DNA of 64,000 nucleotides from Mesorhizobium sp. LSHC420B00 (GCF_000503055.1 NZ_AYVY01000007.1:113061-177060), one strand, 5' to 3'; numbered from the stretch's first letter, positions 16,578-25,297 are shown. Numbers and translations are program-made. Notes: generated from the letters alone by a model not told the origin.

Positions 16578-17342
16578 TCAATACAGGCAGTTCGTGCGAA
16601 CCAACAGCGTGAAAGGATCGAGCTCAAATTCCTTCAGAAGGTCGCTGCCGAACAAGGCAAGCCACCGCTCTTGCGCCTCAAAGGCCGCCTTCTCGCGTTC
16701 TTCCGCGCATGCAAACTTCAGCCCGGCCACGGTTTGGACGTGATGGACCAACTCATGCACAAGTACCGACAGCTCCGCCGGGGTGCCGCCTGTCCAGCCC
16801 TCCGGCAAGAAGATAGTCCGTGCTTCGTCATCGTAGATAGCAATAACAGTGGGCTGCTTGCCAACATTGTCCGGACTGGCAAAATTGGGGCTGCTGTTCC
16901 AGCGATCCGCCGCCACGTCGCGAAACCGCAAACCTGCCATCCTGCGCGCAGGTACGAAGCTTACCGCCGGGGGCTCTTCGATCGACGGAAGGCCGAGTTC
17001 AGACGAAAGCCATACCGCTATTGCCATTAGCGCGGCCGGCTGCGAGCGGTCAGACATCTTCATGGGAGCAAGAGCACCAGGTGCGCCGGGCAATTGGATG
17101 CCGGGCCGGGCGGGATCGGGTCCCATAAGCTCCGAGTCGCCCGCGGGCGCGGCAAGCGTCGCTGATGCTACTACACCGGGTGCGCTGAGCAATTCGATAT
17201 AAGGCAGGACCAACGGCGGCAATCCTGAGCCTGGATCGGCATTGGGTCCTCTAAGCTCCGGCTCGTCCGCGGACGCGGCAAGTGTCGCCGCCAGGATCAC
17301 GCTTAGGACGCAAGGCAAGCATGCCCTTAAGAGCGCGCTCAT
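16578..17342 (-). CDS. secreted HExxH protein (DUF6647-like) with an internal duplication
   Basis: The 254-residue protein begins with a Sec signal peptide (cleavage likely after ATLAASA, about residue 25). A proline/glycine-rich linker follows, then a domain with LVHELVHHVQ, a zinc-metallopeptidase-type HExxH motif. A cysteine pair lies near the middle and end. The linker contains a 42-residue in-frame duplication: ATLAASADEPELRGP recurs as ATLAAPAGDSELMGP. The ATG at 17342 follows AAGGAGG with ideal spacing; an earlier in-frame start does not. It resembles DUF6647 proteins of Rhizobiales. Peptidase activity is inferred from the motif only. Confidence 0.78.
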   Translation of the reverse strand: MSALLRACLPCVLSVILAATLAASADEPELRGPNADPGSGLPPLVLPYIELLSAPGVVASATLAAPAGDSELMGPDPARPGIQLPGAPGALAPMKMSDRSQPAALMAIAVWLSSELGLPSIEEPPAVSFVPARRMAGLRFRDVAADRWNSSPNFASPDNVGKQPTVIAIYDDEARTIFLPEGWTGGTPAELSVLVHELVHHVQTVAGLKFACAEEREKAAFEAQERWLALFGSDLLKEFELDPFTLLVRTNCLY

Positions 17343-17717
17343 GGTCACGACCTCCTTGATCGGCAGCGCCATCAATTTGGGAGACACCGCCGTGATGAAG
17401 AAACAACGCCACGAAAGAGCGTTCAGGTTTGCATTGCGGTCAACGAATGCGACGGCTTCGCGACGTGCTCCCGTAACCTGCGAAGCGATGCATAAATTAC
17501 TGGCCGGTGTCCCGTGCGCACCTCCTGACGCCGGCCCCGGACTGCAAAGCAGCCTGGATAATCACAGGCTCACCCTACGCAAGCCGATGTCCATGCACAT
17601 CGGCACGGTCACCCAATTTATAGGCGCCGCTTGCCTAGTGTTCGCGGCTTACAAGGCGTCTGTGGAGGACAGCAGCCTAAACCCAAGAATCCGACCTCAG
17701 TCGTTCCGTGATTTGAC
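17343..17717. other. intergenic region, no gene supported
   Basis: These 375 bases lie upstream of the secreted HExxH protein and past the end of the convergent-side regulator gene. A frame from ATG 17394 (109 codons) and a shorter one near 17590 exist, but both lack a convincing ribosome binding site, codon pattern or recognised motif. The region should hold the promoter of the HExxH gene. Its coding appearance is mixed, so a decayed gene is possible. Confidence 0.4.
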
Positions 17718-18521
17718 CTAGGCCGGCAGACGTCGTCCGTTTGCGGCGGCCGCAACTCGATTGTCCGTCCGCGCGCCTGCGTCGCGCGGATGTGGCCCGA
17801 TCGGCATGATCACCGGGAACGGCGTTGCGCCGAACGCAAACGTCCATTTGTAGCCGACCAGCCCGTCTTCGGGCGTCGTGTGCTGGTCGTGATGAGCAAG
17901 CAATTTGGCGCGCTCCGCCAATTCCTCCGCCTCGCGCCTGACCATTTCCGCCGTTTCCGGCCGCATCCGCCTGGAGAAGCTGACGAATGTCGCCTCGCGC
18001 TCAAGATGGGTGATGGCCCAGCCGATGAAATTCTTGTTGGTCATCTCGAACAGCGGCCGCAATGGCCCGTCGAAATTCCACTGGATCGGCGCCTCGACCA
18101 GCAGCCTTGCCGACAGGCCGCCACCAAGCGCGACTAGGCCGAGTTCCTCGAGGTCGCGCAGATAGAGGAACATCGAAGCCTCGCTCAACCCTTGTGAGCG
18201 CATGATGCCTTCTGGCGTGAATTTCTCGGAAAGCATGACGAATACGAACAGCAGTGCCGGCCGCCCGGCGAGCCTGCGCTCGATCTCCGGCGCGATCCGG
18301 TTGGCAGGTCCCGGTCCCCTGTTCATCGAGCCGAGCACGTTCTCCAACTCCACGCCGGCGGCATCGCAGATCTCGATCAGCCGGTCGAGCTTGCAGTTGC
18401 GCTCATGGAAGATGCGCTTCACCGTCGGCTCGGAAACGCCCATCCGCTCGGCAAGGACACGGTAGGTCACGCCCTTGGCCTTAAGCGTCCGCTTCAGCGC
18501 TTCGAAGATCGGGCCGTTCAT
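17718..18521 (-). CDS. XRE-type helix-turn-helix transcriptional regulator
   Basis: This 267-residue protein has an XRE/Cro helix-turn-helix at about residues 8-60 (VTYRVLAERMGVSEPTVKRIF). A long C-terminal part contains a second winged-helix-like segment (SEKFTPEGIMRSQGLSEASMFLYLRDLEELG). The ATG at 18521 has GAGGTG six bases upstream, so it is chosen over a GTG nine bases earlier. It is divergent from a periplasmic beta-propeller gene, and an inverted repeat lies between them. The likely role is control of that neighbour and of itself. Confidence 0.85.
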   Translation of the reverse strand: MNGPIFEALKRTLKAKGVTYRVLAERMGVSEPTVKRIFHERNCKLDRLIEICDAAGVELENVLGSMNRGPGPANRIAPEIERRLAGRPALLFVFVMLSEKFTPEGIMRSQGLSEASMFLYLRDLEELGLVALGGGLSARLLVEAPIQWNFDGPLRPLFEMTNKNFIGWAITHLEREATFVSFSRRMRPETAEMVRREAEELAERAKLLAHHDQHTTPEDGLVGYKWTFAFGATPFPVIMPIGPHPRDAGARTDNRVAAAANGRRLPA

Positions 18522-18570
18522 GGGATGCACCTCTTTTACGCGATTTGGTATCAGCCTTCGGTACTAGTCC

Positions 18571-18595
18571 CGATACATCTTCCCGAAAAGTATCG
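18571..18595. promoter_or_regulatory. inverted repeat in the divergent regulator/propeller spacer
   Basis: CGATAC at 18571-18576 and GTATCG at 18590-18595 form an inverted repeat with a 13-base centre. It lies midway between the start of the XRE regulator and the start of the propeller gene, where an operator would be expected. Confidence 0.4.
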
Positions 18596-18636
18596 AAAAG
18601 CCTAGCTCTCCCCCATTCCATTACAGGAGACTAGCC

Positions 18637-19497
18637 ATGAAGAGCCTCTTCACCTCGATACTTCTCGCTCTGGTCGGCATCGCCGCCGCGCCGGCAGTTC
18701 AGGCGGCCGAACTCTGGCGCGCTACCGGGCTTGAGCAACCGGAATCGGCGCTGTTCGATGCCGCCGGCAAACGCATCATCATCTCCAATATCGTTGGCAA
18801 TCCCGGCGACGCCGACGGCAATGGATACCTGTCGGTCCTGTCTGTGGACGGCAAGATGGTTACGCAACATTGGACCGACGGCATGGACGCGCCCAAGGGC
18901 ATGGCGATTGCCGACGGCAAACTCTACGTCGCCGACCTCACCCATGTGCGCGTCGTCGATCTCGCAAGCGGCAAGCTAACATCGACGATCGACTTGCCGA
19001 ACGCGGTCTTCCTCAACGACGTGACCGCCGACGCGTCCGGCAAGGTCTACGTCACAGATATGCTTGCCGATACGATCTATCGCATCGACGGCGACCGGCC
19101 CGAACTGTTCGTCAGGGATGCGGCGCTTGCTTCGCCGAATGGCATCTTCGCCGATGGCGGCCGGCTGATCGTCGCTTCCTGGGGCAAGGGCATCAAGCCC
19201 GATTTCAGCACCGCGGAGCCGGGCGGCCTGCTCTCGGTCGATCTCGCCACCAAGGCAATTGCGTCACTGCCCGGCGCAGAAAAGTTCGCTAACCTCGATG
19301 GCGTCGTCGCCATCGGCGGCAGCGTTTACGCCACCGCGTATATGACCGGCACGCTCTACAGCTACAAAGCCGGCGGCACGCCGCAAGCGGTTGCGACGTT
19401 CAAGCCGGGCAGCGCCGACATCGGCACCGACGGCAAGTCGACAATCTTCGTGCCGCTGATGAACGACGGCGAGATCGCGGCATTAGGCCTCGACTAA
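18637..19497 (+). CDS. periplasmic SMP-30/gluconolactonase-like beta-propeller protein
   Basis: The 286-residue protein starts with a clear Sec signal peptide (MKSLFTSILLALVGIAAAPAVQA, cleavage near residue 23). Repeated propeller blades follow, with motifs such as GNGYLSVLSVDGK, GKLYVADLTHVRVVD and GKVYVTDMLADTIYRID. It resembles SMP-30/LRE lactonases and NHL-repeat proteins, but the metal-site residues cannot be assigned with certainty. The start has AGGAG upstream. The gene is divergent from the XRE regulator that likely controls it. The substrate or ligand is unknown. Confidence 0.82.
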   Translation: MKSLFTSILLALVGIAAAPAVQAAELWRATGLEQPESALFDAAGKRIIISNIVGNPGDADGNGYLSVLSVDGKMVTQHWTDGMDAPKGMAIADGKLYVADLTHVRVVDLASGKLTSTIDLPNAVFLNDVTADASGKVYVTDMLADTIYRIDGDRPELFVRDAALASPNGIFADGGRLIVASWGKGIKPDFSTAEPGGLLSVDLATKAIASLPGAEKFANLDGVVAIGGSVYATAYMTGTLYSYKAGGTPQAVATFKPGSADIGTDGKSTIFVPLMNDGEIAALGLD

Positions 19498-19510
19498 GCC
19501 AGCCATCGGC

Positions 19511-21223
19511 TCAGGCGGCGGGCGCGGCTTTCTTCAGCTGCGCCCGCGCATCCGTGATCGAGGCGGCATAAGTCACCAGCGGCCGCTTGACGCCGTGGTT
19601 GATCAGCATGCGGCGTATCTGCGGTGAAGCGCCTAATATAATGAAGCGAACGCCGGCGCGGCTGGCCTTGTGGGCCGCGCCCTCGATGACATTGGCCGCC
19701 GTCGAATCGAAGAACGGCACCGCCGAACAATCGAGGATGAAGTTCCTGCGCTGGTCGGCGATGCGGTCCAGCACCGTGCCGACGGTCGAGGCGGCGCCGA
19801 AGAAGAAGGCGCCCGATATCCGGTAGACGACAGTATCGGCATCGCTCGCCTCGCTGGAATCATAAGCGCTGGCGCGGTCGGCGACGTCTTCCTGCACCAA
19901 GGATTGATGGTCCGCCTCCACCGCGATGCTCTTGGCCATGCGGTCGATGAACAGGATTGAGCCCAGCGCAAAACCGACGACGATGCCTTCAGTCAGGTCG
20001 CGGAAGATGACGATCAGGAACGTCGCCATCAGTACCAGCGCATCGCCGCGCGAGGCGCGCAGCAAGGTGGCGAAGGCCTGTTTCTCGAACATGTTCCAGC
20101 ACACCACCGCCAGCACGCCGGCAAGTGCTGCAAGCGGGATATAGCTGGCCAGCGGTGCCGCCACCAGCATCAGGGCAAGCAGGATGGCCGAGTGCATCAT
20201 GCCTGAGACCGGTCCATGCGCGCCGGCCCGTACATTGGTCGCGGTGCGGGCAATGGTGCCGGTGGTGCAGATACCGCCGAACAAGGCGGAGGCGATATTG
20301 GCGAAGCCCTGCGCCACCAACTCGCAATTGGAGCGATGCCGCCTTCCGGTCATGCCGTCAGCGACGACGGCCGACAGCAGCGATTCGATCGCCCCGAGCA
20401 GCGCAAAGGCGATGGCGTCCGGCAGCACGTCGATTATCCTGTCGAGGCTGAGCGGCGGGAAGGCCGGCCATTGCAGGCTGCGCGGGATGCCGCCGAAGCG
20501 CGTGCCGATCGTTTCGGCCGGCATGGCGAGCAATGCCACGACGAGTGATGCCAGCCCGATGGCAATCAGCATGGCCGGCCACTTCGGCCGAAACCGCTTC
20601 AACAGCGCAATGGTGATGATGGTCAGTGCCGCCACCGCGGTTGCGGCGAGGTTGATCGTTCCGGCCGCCTCGCCGATGGCCATCAGCTTGGGCACCAGCG
20701 GCCCCGGTTCCTTGCCGGCGAGCTTCAGCCCGAAGAGTTCGACGATCTGGCCGGAGAAGATGATGACGGCGATGCCGGCGGTGAAGCCGACGGTCACCGG
20801 ATACGGGATGAACTTGATGTAGGTGCCAAGCCCGAGATAGCCGATGGCAAGCAGGAACAGGCCGGCCATCATCGTCGCCAGCAGCAAGCCGTCGACGCCA
20901 ATTCGCGCCACCGTCGCAGCCACCAGCACAATGAAGGCGCCGGCCGGGCCGCCGATCTGGAAACGGCTGCCGCCAAGCGCCGAGACCAGGAAGCCGCCAA
21001 TGATCGAGGTGTAGAGCCCGCGCTCCGGCGTCACGCCTGAAGCAATGGCAATTGCCATCGACAGCGGCAGCGCCACGATGGCGACAGTCAGCCCGGCGAT
21101 GGCATCCGCCTTGAAGTGCGCGAGCGTATAGCCCTCGCGCAGCACCGTCACCAGCTTCGGCGTGAACAGTTCGGAAAATGTCGGCCGTGCCGGTTGATGC
21201 ACTGCCCGCCGGGTCTGATCCAT
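19511..21223 (-). CDS. SulP/SLC26-family anion transporter with STAS domain
   Basis: The 570-residue protein has about 12-14 membrane helices of the SulP fold from residue 35 to 430, with the family's signature near DAIAGLTVAIVALPLSMAIA. A cytoplasmic STAS domain at about residues 440-560 contains LDCSAVPFFDSTAANVIEG. SulP proteins move sulfate, bicarbonate or organic anions. The ATG at 21223 has GGAAGG upstream. A longer frame enters a dispersed repeat at 21306-21400 and is rejected. A small XRE regulator gene lies upstream on the same strand. Confidence 0.93.
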   Translation of the reverse strand: MDQTRRAVHQPARPTFSELFTPKLVTVLREGYTLAHFKADAIAGLTVAIVALPLSMAIAIASGVTPERGLYTSIIGGFLVSALGGSRFQIGGPAGAFIVLVAATVARIGVDGLLLATMMAGLFLLAIGYLGLGTYIKFIPYPVTVGFTAGIAVIIFSGQIVELFGLKLAGKEPGPLVPKLMAIGEAAGTINLAATAVAALTIITIALLKRFRPKWPAMLIAIGLASLVVALLAMPAETIGTRFGGIPRSLQWPAFPPLSLDRIIDVLPDAIAFALLGAIESLLSAVVADGMTGRRHRSNCELVAQGFANIASALFGGICTTGTIARTATNVRAGAHGPVSGMMHSAILLALMLVAAPLASYIPLAALAGVLAVVCWNMFEKQAFATLLRASRGDALVLMATFLIVIFRDLTEGIVVGFALGSILFIDRMAKSIAVEADHQSLVQEDVADRASAYDSSEASDADTVVYRISGAFFFGAASTVGTVLDRIADQRRNFILDCSAVPFFDSTAANVIEGAAHKASRAGVRFIILGASPQIRRMLINHGVKRPLVTYAASITDARAQLKKAAPAA

Positions 21224-21305
21224 CGAGTGCCTTCCCCATGAAACCAAGGAGGCGGCGGGATCGTCGGCAGGACTGTCGGCGGTCGCCGTCGCGACTTGGA
21301 GCGGC

Positions 21306-21400
21306 GTGCGTCCAAATCGACGCACAGGTACGCTCCAACACTTTTGAACCGCGCATTGACTATCCGAAAATCGATTTCGATTTTCGGCGATGCGGCAGTA
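21306..21400 (-). repeat. dispersed repeat, copy 1 (second copy at 50262-50366)
   Basis: This copy shares a 21-base identical stretch (21328-21348 and 50290-50310), containing CGCTCCAACACTTTTGAA, followed by an ATCGATTTCGAT-centred palindrome flanked by CCGAAA and TTTCGG. Both copies lie upstream of minus-strand genes and have the same orientation. Confidence 0.75.
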
Positions 21401-21403
21401 CCG

Positions 21404-21673
21404 TCAGCCTTGCGGGTTCTGCGGCGTGACAGGCTTGAGGCGAACGCCCCTGCCGCCACGCTCGCTCGCCTGGTTGTCGCCGATCAGCTCGACCCCGGCC
21501 TCTTCAAGGGCCTGGATGACCTTCATCAGCGTATCGACCACGCCCCGGACCACGCCGTCGCTCGCTTCCATGCGCTGAATGGTTGGAAGCGAAACCCCGG
21601 CGCGCTCGGCGAGCGTCTTCTGATCGATGCCGGCCAGCGCCCTCGCGGCACGCATCTGCGCGGCAGTGATCAT
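21404..21673 (-). CDS. small XRE-family regulator
   Basis: This 89-residue protein is almost entirely an XRE helix-turn-helix (MITAAQMRAARALAGIDQKT; LAERAGVSLPTIQRMEASDG), followed by a short basic, glycine-rich tail. It precedes the SulP transporter gene on the same strand, separated by a dispersed repeat. The same regulator-SulP pairing occurs in other rhizobia, so it probably controls the transporter. Two short inverted repeats (TGATG/CATCA at 21725-21741 and TGCAT/ATGCA at 21745-21763) lie upstream and may be its sites. Confidence 0.85.
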   Translation of the reverse strand: MITAAQMRAARALAGIDQKTLAERAGVSLPTIQRMEASDGVVRGVVDTLMKVIQALEEAGVELIGDNQASERGGRGVRLKPVTPQNPQG

Positions 21674-21770
21674 CGGCCATAACCCCCGTCTGAGTCTGCG
21701 ATATCACGTGTAATACCTTCATTATGATGGTTCAAGCATCATCTTGCATATGTGAAACATGCAGCACTCT

Positions 21771-21800
21771 TTGCCAGCCGATGCGCTAGCATGCTACAAT
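21771..21800 (+). promoter_or_regulatory. sigma-70-type promoter for the small lipoprotein gene
   Basis: TTGCCA at 21771-21776 and TACAAT at 21795-21800 are separated by 18 bases, placing transcription start about 64 bases before the GTG of the small lipoprotein. Neither hexamer is perfect, but the spacing is good. Confidence 0.5.
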
Positions 21801-21870
21801 TCGGCATCGTTTGGCGGGACATCCAGTGCGATCCCGATTTCACAGACAACGACTCAAAAAGGATGAGCAG

Positions 21871-21969
21871 GTGAAGATATTCAATGCGTTGGCGACCTCG
21901 ACAGCCTTGCTGTCGATGGTTTTCCTGCTGGCAGGCTGCGGTCATGGCCTGATCAACAGGCTGATTTGA
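21871..21969 (+). CDS. very small lipoprotein, 32 aa
   Basis: A GTG at 21871, seven bases after AAGGA, opens a 32-codon frame: an N-terminal lysine, a hydrophobic stretch (TALLSMVFLLAGC) with a textbook lipobox LLAGC, and only nine residues after the cysteine. Cleavage would leave a ten-residue lipopeptide. The plan recalls entericidin-like small lipoproteins, but no family is recognised. A promoter-like pair lies upstream. The gene sits between the minus-strand XRE and PAP2 genes, so it is not a by-product of either. Confidence 0.6.
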   Translation: MKIFNALATSTALLSMVFLLAGCGHGLINRLI

Positions 21970-21990
21970 CCGCAAATCGACTGACATGGG

Positions 21991-22692
21991 TCAGGTGCCG
22001 CCGGCCCGCCCGAGCCATCGCTGCAGGAACCGGGCCGCAAGCCAGCACAGCATCGCCCAGGCAAAGCCGGCGCACCAGCCGGCCAATACGTCGGAGGGCC
22101 AGTGGACGCCGAGATAGATGCGGCTGATGCCGACCACCACCGTCGTCAGCACCGCCAGACCGAGCACATAGATCTTCGTTGTCCGCCCGGGCAAAAACCG
22201 CGCCGCCATGCTGCCCAGCGTCAAATATGTCACCGCCGACAGCATGGCGTGGCCGCTCGGAAACGAAAGTGATGCCACATCGGCGAGATGCGAGACCAGA
22301 TCGGGGCGCGGCCGATCTATATCGAACTTGAGCACGCTTGACAGGACCTGGCCGCCCGCTACCGCGATGAACATGAGAAGCGCCGCGCCTGGCCTGCGGA
22401 TGAGGAGCAGATAGACGATCATTGCTGCCGTGATCAGCACCAACACGCTGGCGCTGCCGAGGCTGGTGATGTCGCGCATCGCTCCTTCCAGCCACGCCGG
22501 TCCGATCGGATTGTCGGGTTGGCCGGCCTTGCGGAAGGCAAGCAGGATTTCGGTATCGAAGGCATGCGGCGTAGTGGCCCGCGCCATCTCCATTAGCTCC
22601 TCGAACCCCCACAGCCCGCCGGCAATGATCAGCCCGGCCAGCAGAACCGGGAACTCCAGCCAGTTGCGCAGTCTGCTTGCGGTCTTCTTCAT
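21991..22692 (-). CDS. PAP2-family phosphatase
   Basis: The 233-residue membrane protein carries the three PAP2 motifs in order: KFDIDRPRP, PSGHA and SRIYLGVHWPSD, with the catalytic histidines in the second and third. About six membrane helices are visible. Such enzymes dephosphorylate phosphatidic acid, phosphatidylglycerol phosphate or undecaprenyl diphosphate at the membrane. It may be co-transcribed with the small transporter gene 14 bases upstream. The exact substrate cannot be set from sequence. Confidence 0.92.
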   Translation of the reverse strand: MKKTASRLRNWLEFPVLLAGLIIAGGLWGFEELMEMARATTPHAFDTEILLAFRKAGQPDNPIGPAWLEGAMRDITSLGSASVLVLITAAMIVYLLLIRRPGAALLMFIAVAGGQVLSSVLKFDIDRPRPDLVSHLADVASLSFPSGHAMLSAVTYLTLGSMAARFLPGRTTKIYVLGLAVLTTVVVGISRIYLGVHWPSDVLAGWCAGFAWAMLCWLAARFLQRWLGRAGGT

Positions 22693-22706
22693 CGGCCCGA
22701 TCGCAG

Positions 22707-23045
22707 TTACAGCCTTTGCAGATAGGGTCCGAGCGTGATCAGCGCCACAGCTGCGATGGCAAGCACGATGCCGGTCGCCTGCAAGGCATTGACGCGCTCG
22801 CCGAAGAAGACCAGCGCCACCACATTCACCGACACCAGCTGGATCACCGCTGACAGGCTGAACGACACCGACATGCCGAATTCACGGATCAGCCTCAGCA
22901 TGATCAGATTGCCGAGCGAATAGAGCGCCAACGTCAGCACGATCTTGCCAAAGCTCGGCGCCAGTCCCCATTGCTTCGCCGCCGTCGCCGCAAGCAGGAA
23001 GATCACTGTCGAAATGCAGAGCTGCCCAAGTCCCCAGAAACTCAC
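22707..23045 (-). CDS. small EamA/SMR-like membrane transporter
   Basis: The 112-residue protein has four predicted membrane helices and the C-terminal half-EamA pattern (LVSVNVVALVFFGERVNALQ; GIVLAIAAVALITLG). This is typical of small multidrug-resistance or ArnE/F-like proteins that work as dimers. The start is GTG at 23045, preceded by GGAGGAGC with good spacing; a longer frame upstream has no membrane or family features. It lies upstream of the PAP2 gene. The combination suggests lipid or lipid-linked intermediate transport, but that is inference. Confidence 0.75.
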   Translation of the reverse strand: MSFWGLGQLCISTVIFLLAATAAKQWGLAPSFGKIVLTLALYSLGNLIMLRLIREFGMSVSFSLSAVIQLVSVNVVALVFFGERVNALQATGIVLAIAAVALITLGPYLQRL

Positions 23046-23163
23046 TTTTTGCTCCTCCCGATGCGGTCCTTGCGCGGCTGCCGCAGCTCTTGTTTCCGAA
23101 GCGCCGGTCGCGGTCAAGCGGGGCTGATGTTGGGCACGAAATCGCAGGTGGCAATTAGCCGGC

Positions 23164-23181
23164 ATGTCATCAAACTGTGAC
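23164..23181 (+). promoter_or_regulatory. Pho-box-like direct repeat upstream of phoX
   Basis: ATGTCAT at 23164-23170 and CTGTGAC at 23175-23181 are separated by the four-base AT-rich spacer CAAA. This is the layout of a PhoB box (two seven-base repeats, consensus close to CTGTCAT), 66 bases before the phoX ATG. Confidence 0.6.
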
Positions 23182-23247
23182 CTGCCGGCGATACCGGATT
23201 GGCCAGGCAAAACGCTCCAGCAATCCATCCAGCCAGAGGCAGGCCCT

Positions 23248-25239
23248 ATGACCGAACATCGCACCCCTGACGCTCATTTCCGCACCAGCCTGCTCGAGGA
23301 AAACGATGGGCCAGGAGCCAATCCCAGCGACAACCGCACCATGGGTGAGATCATCGCCGCGCGGTTCTCGCGCCGCGGCTTCCTCAAGGGCTCGCTTGCC
23401 GTCTCGGCCATAGCCGCTACCGTCAGCCCGCTGGCGCTGATCACCGCCGACAACGCCCGCGCCGCCGAAGGCTCCGCCTTCGCTTTCGACGAGATCGAGG
23501 CCGGCATCGACGACAAGCATCACGTCGCACCCGGCTATGACGCCGACGTGCTGCTGCGCTGGGGCGATCCGCTGTTCGCCGATTCGCCGGAATTCGATCC
23601 GACAAAACAGTCGGCGGAAGCCCAGGCCAGACAATTCGGCTACAACAATGACTATGTCGGTTATATCCCGATCGACGGCTCGGCCGAGCACGGCCTGCTG
23701 GTCGTCAACCACGAATACACCAATCCGCACCTGATGTTTCCGGGCCTCGTCACCATCGTCGATGGCAAAGCCAAGCAGGCGCCTCTCAGCAAGGAACAAG
23801 TCGACGTCGAGATGGCCGCGCATGGCGGCACCATTGTCGAGATCCGCAAGGAAGCCGGCAAATGGCAGGTCGTTCGCGACGGCAAGCTCAACCGCCGCAT
23901 CACCTCCAACACCGAGATCGCGCTGTCCGGCCCCGTCGCCGGCCATGACCGAGTCAAGACCAGCGCCGACCCGAGCGGCACGAAAGTTGTCGGCACCGTC
24001 AACAACTGCGCCGGCGGCGTCACGCCGTGGGGCACCTATGTCATGGCCGAGGAGAACATCCACGGCTATTTCTCGGGCGAGCTGCCGCAAGGCCACAAGG
24101 AAGCCGCCAATTACAAGCGCCTCGGCATTCCCGAAGGTGCTTATGAATGGGCAGCGCATTACGACCGTTTCGACATCGGCAAGGAGCCGAACGAGCCGAA
24201 CCGCTTTGGCTGGATCGTCGAGGTCGACGTCCAGGATCCGACTTCGGTGCCGAAGAAGCGCACCGCAATGGGCCGCTTCAAGCATGAGGGCGCCGAATCG
24301 ATCGTCGCCAAGGATGGCCGTGTCGTCTTCTACCTCGGCGACGACGAGCGCTTCGACTATGTCTATAAGTTCGTCACCACAGGCAAGTTCAATCCGGACG
24401 ACCGCGCCGCCAATATGGATTTGCTCGACGACGGCACCTTGCATGTCGCCAAGTTTGCCGACGACGGTTCGGTCGAATGGCTGCCGATCGTCTTCGGCCA
24501 AGGGCCGCTGACGGCGGAGAACGGCTTTGCCAGCCAGGCCGACGTGCTGATCGAGACGCGCCGCGCCGCCGACCTGCTCGGCGCCACCAAGATGGACCGC
24601 CCTGAAGACATCCAGCCCAATGCCGCCAACGGCAAGGTCTATGTCATGCTGACCAACAATTCGAAGCGCAAGGCCGATCAGGTCGACGCCGCCAACCCGC
24701 GTGCCGAAAATGCCTTTGGCCACATCATCGAGATCGTCGAGGACGGCGGCGATTTTGCCGCCACCAAGGGCAAGTGGGAGGTGCTCTTGAAATGCGGTGA
24801 TCCCTCGGTTGCGGCAGTCGGCGCCACCTTCTCGACCGCAACCACGGCCAATGGCTGGTTCGGCATGCCGGACAATTGCGCGGTTGATTCGACCGGCCGC
24901 CTCTGGGTCGCCACCGACGGTCAGGGTCCGAAGGCCACTGGCCGCACCGACGGTCTGTGGGCGGTCGATACGGAAGGGCCGGCGCGGGCGACCTCAAAAC
25001 TGTTCTTCCGCGTGCCGATCGGCGCCGAAATGTGTGGTCCCCTGTTTGCGCCGGACGACCAGACCGCTTTCGTTGCCGTCCAGCATCCAGGCGACGGTGG
25101 CGAGGACTGGGAGGCTTTCGGCCGTCCGTCCTACTATGAGGATTTGTCGACCCGCTGGCCCGACTTCAAGCCGGACATGCCGGTGCGGCCGGCGGTCGTT
25201 GCCATCACCAGGCAAGGTGGTGGCAAGATCGCGGTCTGA
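23248..25239 (+). CDS. phoX: PhoX-family alkaline phosphatase, Tat-exported
   Basis: The 663-residue protein has a twin-arginine signal, SRRGFLKG at residues 41-48, followed by a hydrophobic stretch and an AxA cleavage site (DNARA, about residue 72). The rest matches PhoX (DUF839), a six-bladed propeller with Ca/Fe cofactors folded before export. Visible conserved blocks include VVNHEYTNPHLMF, NNCAGGVTPWGTYVMAEEN and DRPEDIQ. PhoX releases phosphate from many phosphomonoesters in the periplasm. The Pho-box-like repeat just upstream suggests induction by phosphate starvation. Length and Tat signal are standard for the family. Confidence 0.93.
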   Translation: MTEHRTPDAHFRTSLLEENDGPGANPSDNRTMGEIIAARFSRRGFLKGSLAVSAIAATVSPLALITADNARAAEGSAFAFDEIEAGIDDKHHVAPGYDADVLLRWGDPLFADSPEFDPTKQSAEAQARQFGYNNDYVGYIPIDGSAEHGLLVVNHEYTNPHLMFPGLVTIVDGKAKQAPLSKEQVDVEMAAHGGTIVEIRKEAGKWQVVRDGKLNRRITSNTEIALSGPVAGHDRVKTSADPSGTKVVGTVNNCAGGVTPWGTYVMAEENIHGYFSGELPQGHKEAANYKRLGIPEGAYEWAAHYDRFDIGKEPNEPNRFGWIVEVDVQDPTSVPKKRTAMGRFKHEGAESIVAKDGRVVFYLGDDERFDYVYKFVTTGKFNPDDRAANMDLLDDGTLHVAKFADDGSVEWLPIVFGQGPLTAENGFASQADVLIETRRAADLLGATKMDRPEDIQPNAANGKVYVMLTNNSKRKADQVDAANPRAENAFGHIIEIVEDGGDFAATKGKWEVLLKCGDPSVAAVGATFSTATTANGWFGMPDNCAVDSTGRLWVATDGQGPKATGRTDGLWAVDTEGPARATSKLFFRVPIGAEMCGPLFAPDDQTAFVAVQHPGDGGEDWEAFGRPSYYEDLSTRWPDFKPDMPVRPAVVAITRQGGGKIAV

Positions 25240-25263
25240 CACGCAGCAAGGTCTTGCAGTCTC

Positions 25264-25297
25264 AAGGAAGGATTTCGGCGATACGAAATCCTTCCTT
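25264..25297. terminator. long hairpin between convergent genes, probable bidirectional terminator
   Basis: A perfect 14-base stem (25264-25277 with 25284-25297) encloses the loop GCGATA. It sits 25 bases past the phoX stop and 46 bases past the end of the convergent GNAT gene. The T-tract after it is short. Confidence 0.6.

Noticed and set aside
17394..17721. 109-codon plus-strand frame in the gap before the XRE regulator
   Set aside because: Weak start context, mixed codon use and overlap with the end of the regulator gene; kept only as an uncoded gap.
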